Source: Bacillus pseudomycoides
Lineage (GTDB): Bacteria; Bacillota; Bacilli; Bacillales; Bacillaceae_G
DNA: 64,000 nt
Reading direction: 5' to 3'
NCBI RefSeq assembly: GCF_022811845.1
Contig: NZ_CP064267.1
Coordinates: 1-64,000 of the forward strand
This document shows, in pieces, positions 60,769 through 64,000 of the stretch. The translations under genes and the position numbers were made by a program. Below the pieces are notes generated by a model. The model made no database searches and had not been told where the DNA came from. It worked only from the letters and a program-made list of their open reading frames with translations. Position 1 is the first letter of the stretch; each line of letters opens with the position of its first letter.

Positions 60769-61206
60769 TTATTTCAAAGCTACATGATATAAATTATGCA
60801 ATACTTGTTTCAATTCTGGCTTAATTGCAATGATTGAGCGAATTGCCTTTACTTGTTGTTCTGCCTCTTCCACACTTGAAGCGTGACCTAATTCTAGTAA
60901 TAATCCTGTAGCAACTGTACCTGTACGATTACGTCCACCTGAACAATGGAAGTATACTGTTTTCCCTTGTTCTATTGCCTCTTTGACTGCTCCAATTGCA
61001 CTTCGTACTGATTCATCCTGTCCTTCTATACCTTCTACAATTGGATAAGCATGACGATTAGTTTCAGCTGGAAACCCTTCTGGTTCTTCTCCTCCAGCAC
61101 GTAAGTCAAATACCTCTGTAATTCCATGCTTTTTCACTGCTTCTTGTATAGCGTCAACTCCGCCAATATATACTTTTCCTTTTACGAGTTCGTGATAGTT
61201 AGTCAT
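60769..61206 (-). CDS. Protein tyrosine/dual-specificity phosphatase-like protein
   Basis: 145 residues. YFHCSGGRNRTGTVA is the Cys-x5-Arg phosphatase loop, with an early Asp-containing FDLRAGGEEPEG loop as in DUF442/DSP-like enzymes. It is the last gene of the arsenic operon, 25 bp after the HesB-like gene. Family members act on phosphotyrosine or small phosphates; with ars genes it might deal with arsenylated or phosphorylated compounds (inference). Confidence 0.82.
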   Translation of the reverse strand: MTNYHELVKGKVYIGGVDAIQEAVKKHGITEVFDLRAGGEEPEGFPAETNRHAYPIVEGIEGQDESVRSAIGAVKEAIEQGKTVYFHCSGGRNRTGTVATGLLLELGHASSVEEAEQQVKAIRSIIAIKPELKQVLHNLYHVALK

Positions 61207-61231
61207 GGTTGTTAGACTCCTTAATTATTAT

Positions 61232-61519
61232 TTAGCAGCAATTCGATCCGCCACTTATCACAAGACCTGCACCTTGTTGATCTTCTACATAGTCTAATGT
61301 CAATGTATTTACAATTTCAACGACCTTTGGATCTATGGCAACATCAATACCATTTACTGTTTCTGTTACATCATTTTCTTGCGCTTCTCCTAAATTAATA
61401 CCGTAGCTTGGTCCACAACATCCAGCACCCTCAAATGTAAAACGTAGTGTTGAAACATCGTTTTCTTTCATGGCACTTTCAATAAACTCTTTTGCTTTAT
61501 CTGTAATATTCATTTTCAT
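61232..61519 (-). CDS. HesB/IscA-like iron-sulfur domain protein
   Basis: 95 residues. GAGCCGPSYGINL carries two adjacent Cys and the C-terminus ends SGGSNCC, close to the three-Cys plan of HesB/IscA proteins that bind iron or Fe-S clusters. In Bacillus ars operons such a gene often sits after arsA; the exposed Cys pairs may bind As(III) instead of iron (inference). A strong site GGGGAGAAATG precedes the ATG. Confidence 0.82.
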   Translation of the reverse strand: MKMNITDKAKEFIESAMKENDVSTLRFTFEGAGCCGPSYGINLGEAQENDVTETVNGIDVAIDPKVVEIVNTLTLDYVEDQQGAGLVISGGSNCC

Positions 61520-61549
61520 TTCTCCCCTTCACATAACTATGCAAATTTT

Positions 61550-63310
61550 TTATTTTACTAAAGATTTAAGCTTTTCATATCCCACAATATCTTCCGATTG
61601 CCAAGGGATGATAACACAGTTATTTTGTGATTCCTTTTGAACCGCTTGAATCCACTCTACTTCAGACTGCGCCCTTCCTCTTAACACTGGATTACTTGTA
61701 TGTGTTGCATAAAAACTTTGATTGATAACCCACCATTTTGGATTAATATTTGCACGTTTTAAGTCTCCTTGTAGACGGCTTGCTTCATGTACTGGCGTAG
61801 CCTCCGCTAATGTTACGATGACAACACTTGTTTCCTCTGGATTACGAAGACGTGGTAATAAGTTTTTCACAGACTGCGGTACTTCACCAGAAGAGCGTAC
61901 AATTTCCTTATGATACGCTTGTGCCGCATCCAGTAACAATAATGTATGACCTGTTGGCGCTGTATCAATTACCACAATTTCATCATTTGCTTTCTCAACA
62001 ATGTCGGCTAAAGCACGGAAGACTGCAATTTCCTCTGTACAAGGTGAACGTAAATCTTCTTCTAAATAAGCTAAGCCTTCTTCATCTACCGTTTCTTTTG
62101 CTTGCTCAATGACTTCCTTACGATAATTTTCTACTTCTACCTTCGGATCAATTCGACTAATCGTAATATTTCCTTGTTCTCCATGCATGACATAATCAAT
62201 ATGGGCTGCTGGATCAGTTGTAGTTAAATGTACATGATGGCCCTTTTCAGCAAGACCAACTGCAATTGCCGAGGCTACAGTTGTTTTTCCCACTCCACCT
62301 TTTCCCATTGTAAAAATAACTCTTTTTCCAGTCTCAGAAAGATCTGCAATCAAATTTTGAAGAGAAGGTACAGCAACCTCTTGTTGTTCTTCATCTAAAA
62401 TTGAAAAATTCTCTATTGGTCGAACCAATTTTCTCATATTATCTATGCCAGTAACATTAAACGGTACTAATGGAATTTCATAAGTCGGAAGACCTTTTAA
62501 TTCTTCTGCCATGTTTTCTAACGCACGTAATTGTCTCATAAACAATGCTTTTGAAACACCATCATCTTGCACATAGTCTTTCAAGATGCCATTTACAAGT
62601 AGATATTGGTTGCTAACGTCAATTTCTTTTAATTCTTTAGCTGCTCGTTGCGCTTCTTGTAACGGAGAACTATCAGGGCGTGTAACAAGCAACAACATTG
62701 TTTGCTTCGGATTAGATAACGCTTGAACCGTATGACTATATAACTCTTTTTTATCTCCAAGTCCTGCTAATGGTCCTAAACAAGAAGCTCCATGTGTACT
62801 TTCTTCTAAGAAACCACTCCAAGCCGTTGGGAGCTGAAGAAGACGTAATGTATGACCTGTTGGTGCTGTATCAAAGATAATGTGATCGAATTTCGATGTT
62901 AGCTCTTTATTTGTAAGTAACGTAGAGAACTCATCAAATGCTGCAATTTCTACTGTACAAGCTCCGGATAATTGCTCTTCCATCGTAGCAATCACCGTAT
63001 CTGGCAATTTCTCGCGATATGGGCCAACAACACGTTCTTTATATTCATAAGCCGCTGTTTCTGGATCCAAGTTAGCTACTTGTAGGTTCGGAACATTAGG
63101 AATTACTTTCGGTTTGTTGGTTAGTTCGATTTCAAACACATCTTGTAAATTAGAAGCTGGGTCAGTACTAATTAACAAAACACGTTTCCCCATATCAGCT
63201 AAAGTAATTGCTGTTGCACATGCAGTAGATGTTTTTCCTACTCCGCCTTTACCAGTAAAGAATAGAAATGGTGTGAATGTTATTGTGTTTGGATTGTATA
63301 AGTTTGTCAT
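61550..63310 (-). CDS. arsA: Arsenite-transporting ATPase ArsA
   Basis: 586 residues in two homologous halves, each with a deviant Walker A (GKGGVGKTS at ~18 and GKGGVGKTT at ~337) and the DTAPTGHT signature. Metal-site Cys occur in SGACTVEIAAF, GASCLGPLAG and SPCTEEIAVF, equivalent to Cys113/172/422 of E. coli ArsA from memory. It binds As(III)/Sb(III) and energises the ArsB pump. arsB or acr3 must lie outside the window. 18 bp after arsD. Confidence 0.95.
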   Translation of the reverse strand: MTNLYNPNTITFTPFLFFTGKGGVGKTSTACATAITLADMGKRVLLISTDPASNLQDVFEIELTNKPKVIPNVPNLQVANLDPETAAYEYKERVVGPYREKLPDTVIATMEEQLSGACTVEIAAFDEFSTLLTNKELTSKFDHIIFDTAPTGHTLRLLQLPTAWSGFLEESTHGASCLGPLAGLGDKKELYSHTVQALSNPKQTMLLLVTRPDSSPLQEAQRAAKELKEIDVSNQYLLVNGILKDYVQDDGVSKALFMRQLRALENMAEELKGLPTYEIPLVPFNVTGIDNMRKLVRPIENFSILDEEQQEVAVPSLQNLIADLSETGKRVIFTMGKGGVGKTTVASAIAVGLAEKGHHVHLTTTDPAAHIDYVMHGEQGNITISRIDPKVEVENYRKEVIEQAKETVDEEGLAYLEEDLRSPCTEEIAVFRALADIVEKANDEIVVIDTAPTGHTLLLLDAAQAYHKEIVRSSGEVPQSVKNLLPRLRNPEETSVVIVTLAEATPVHEASRLQGDLKRANINPKWWVINQSFYATHTSNPVLRGRAQSEVEWIQAVQKESQNNCVIIPWQSEDIVGYEKLKSLVK

Positions 63311-63328
63311 TGCCTTTCACTTCTTTCT

Positions 63329-63688
63329 CTATTTTTTCACGTTTAGCTTTAAACGTACGACTGGCTTTTGACTCAACTCTTCTTCCGTTATATAGGTTAA
63401 CTGTACAAGCTCTTCATTTGTAAGATGACCTTTTTCTTTTACTACTTTTCCATCTACCAAAGTTACAGGTAACACGTCTGGTCCTTTATCCATTAATAAT
63501 TGACTAATGACACTGTTATTCGCAAAAGCATCTGGTTCACTTGCAAGATTATAACGAGTAACATTAATACCTTTATTCTTTAAATTGTTTACAGCAACTG
63601 AGATACGAATTAATTCCGGATCAACACTTGGTCCGCAAACTCCCGTAGAGCAACACATTGCAGGATCAAAAATTTCAATTTTTTTCAT
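63329..63688 (-). CDS. arsD: Arsenic metallochaperone ArsD
   Basis: 119 residues with Cys12-Cys13 and Cys18 (FDPAMCCSTGVCGPSVDP), the As(III) transfer site. It delivers As(III) to ArsA and weakly represses the operon in some systems. The two C-terminal Cys pairs present in R773 ArsD are absent, which is normal for Firmicutes. Directly followed by arsA. Confidence 0.94.
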   Translation of the reverse strand: MKKIEIFDPAMCCSTGVCGPSVDPELIRISVAVNNLKNKGINVTRYNLASEPDAFANNSVISQLLMDKGPDVLPVTLVDGKVVKEKGHLTNEELVQLTYITEEELSQKPVVRLKLNVKK

Positions 63689-63711
63689 CTCTGATTTCTC
63701 CCCTTCTTTAC

Positions 63712-63745
63712 AAAATAAGCCGAGAAAGGATTCTCGGCTTATTTT
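63712..63745 (-). terminator. Hairpin between arsC and arsD
   Basis: AAAATAAGCCGAGAA-tcc-TTCTCGGCTTATTTT. As an internal hairpin it may reduce readthrough into arsDA. Confidence 0.7.
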
Positions 63746-63753
63746 GTTTTCAA

Positions 63754-64000
63754 TTATTCTCCTGTTTCAGCGAATTTTTTAATACGTTCGCCAATCTCAT
63801 CACGAACTTTTTGGAATACAGACCAATCTTGACCAGCTGGATCATCAAATCCCCAGTGAACACGTTTTACATGGGGTGGTGTTGTCGGACATACATCATT
63901 TGCATGACCACAAAGTGTTACAACAAGATCTGCTTTATCTAAAATATCGCGGTCAATGATATCAGATGTTTGGTCCGTAATATCATTGTCTACTTCTTTC
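63754..64000 (-). CDS. arsC: Arsenate reductase ArsC (thioredoxin type), partial
   Basis: The last 82 residues are visible: LVVTLCGHANDVCPTTPPHV (with the Cys82/Cys89-type resolving pair), KRVHWGFDDPAGQDWSVF and the C-terminal RDEIGERIKKFAETGE. It reduces As(V) to As(III) with thioredoxin. The N-terminal catalytic CX5R lies beyond the right edge. Confidence 0.93.
   Translation of the reverse strand, partial: KEVDNDITDQTSDIIDRDILDKADLVVTLCGHANDVCPTTPPHVKRVHWGFDDPAGQDWSVFQKVRDEIGERIKKFAETGE

Overview
The window looks like accessory DNA of the Bacillus cereus/thuringiensis group. It is AT-rich, with strong AGGAGG-type ribosome sites, a Bla1-like class A beta-lactamase, sporulation relics (a SASP, a Spo0E-like peptide), an 861-bp IS240-type element, an IS1182-type element, IS200/IS605 relics and many short palindromic repeats. 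I cannot tell from the sequence whether it is a large plasmid or a plastic chromosomal region. No replication, tRNA or rRNA genes are seen.

Layout. 0-24 kb is a mosaic of secreted proteins and gene debris. It holds an NPP1-like secreted protein, a 26-aa modulin-like peptide, a serine resolvase with a three-part res-like site, a YtrBC-like ABC pair behind a beheaded GntR regulator, a PadR/DUF2812 pair, an aerolysin-like toxin, a 3'-truncated serine beta-lactamase-fold hydrolase, a class A beta-lactamase, a tyrosine recombinase with a divergent DNA-binding partner, a 744-aa secreted protein with cell-wall-binding repeats, a TetR/DUF3995 pair with matching operators, and several pseudogenes.

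24.4-34 kb is the main find: a minus-strand RiPP (modified peptide) operon. In transcription order it has an MFS exporter, a 41-aa precursor peptide, a cobalamin-type radical SAM enzyme, an MNIO (DUF692) enzyme, its probable partner protein, a UPF0489 arginase-like domain joined to a TPR domain, a TldD-type protease, a JmjC/cupin_8 oxygenase and an M42 aminopeptidase. The core region of the precursor holds a single Arg, a fitting substrate for an arginase-like enzyme. Five frame breaks in this operon each need one missing base, mostly in A/T runs, so either the operon is decaying or the assembly has homopolymer errors.

34.7-42.3 kb carries a damaged tyrosine recombinase next to the IS240-like copy, a lipoprotein with three near-identical Ig-like repeats, a coiled-coil protein with an EssB/YukC-like C-terminus, a frame-broken sigma-70-type factor and a Spo0E-like peptide. 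42.7-57.4 kb is a LysR-controlled catabolic island with SDR enzymes, a cupin dioxygenase, two MFS paralogues, TauD-type oxygenases, an HSL-type esterase and an acyl-CoA ligase. It has been duplicated and partly degraded. At least seven copies of one roughly 60-bp AT-rich element lie upstream of its transcription units and suggest one regulon. 57.8-64 kb holds the IS1182 element, two small zinc-ribbon proteins and an arsenic resistance operon (arsC-arsD-arsA-HesB-like-phosphatase) that runs off the right edge.
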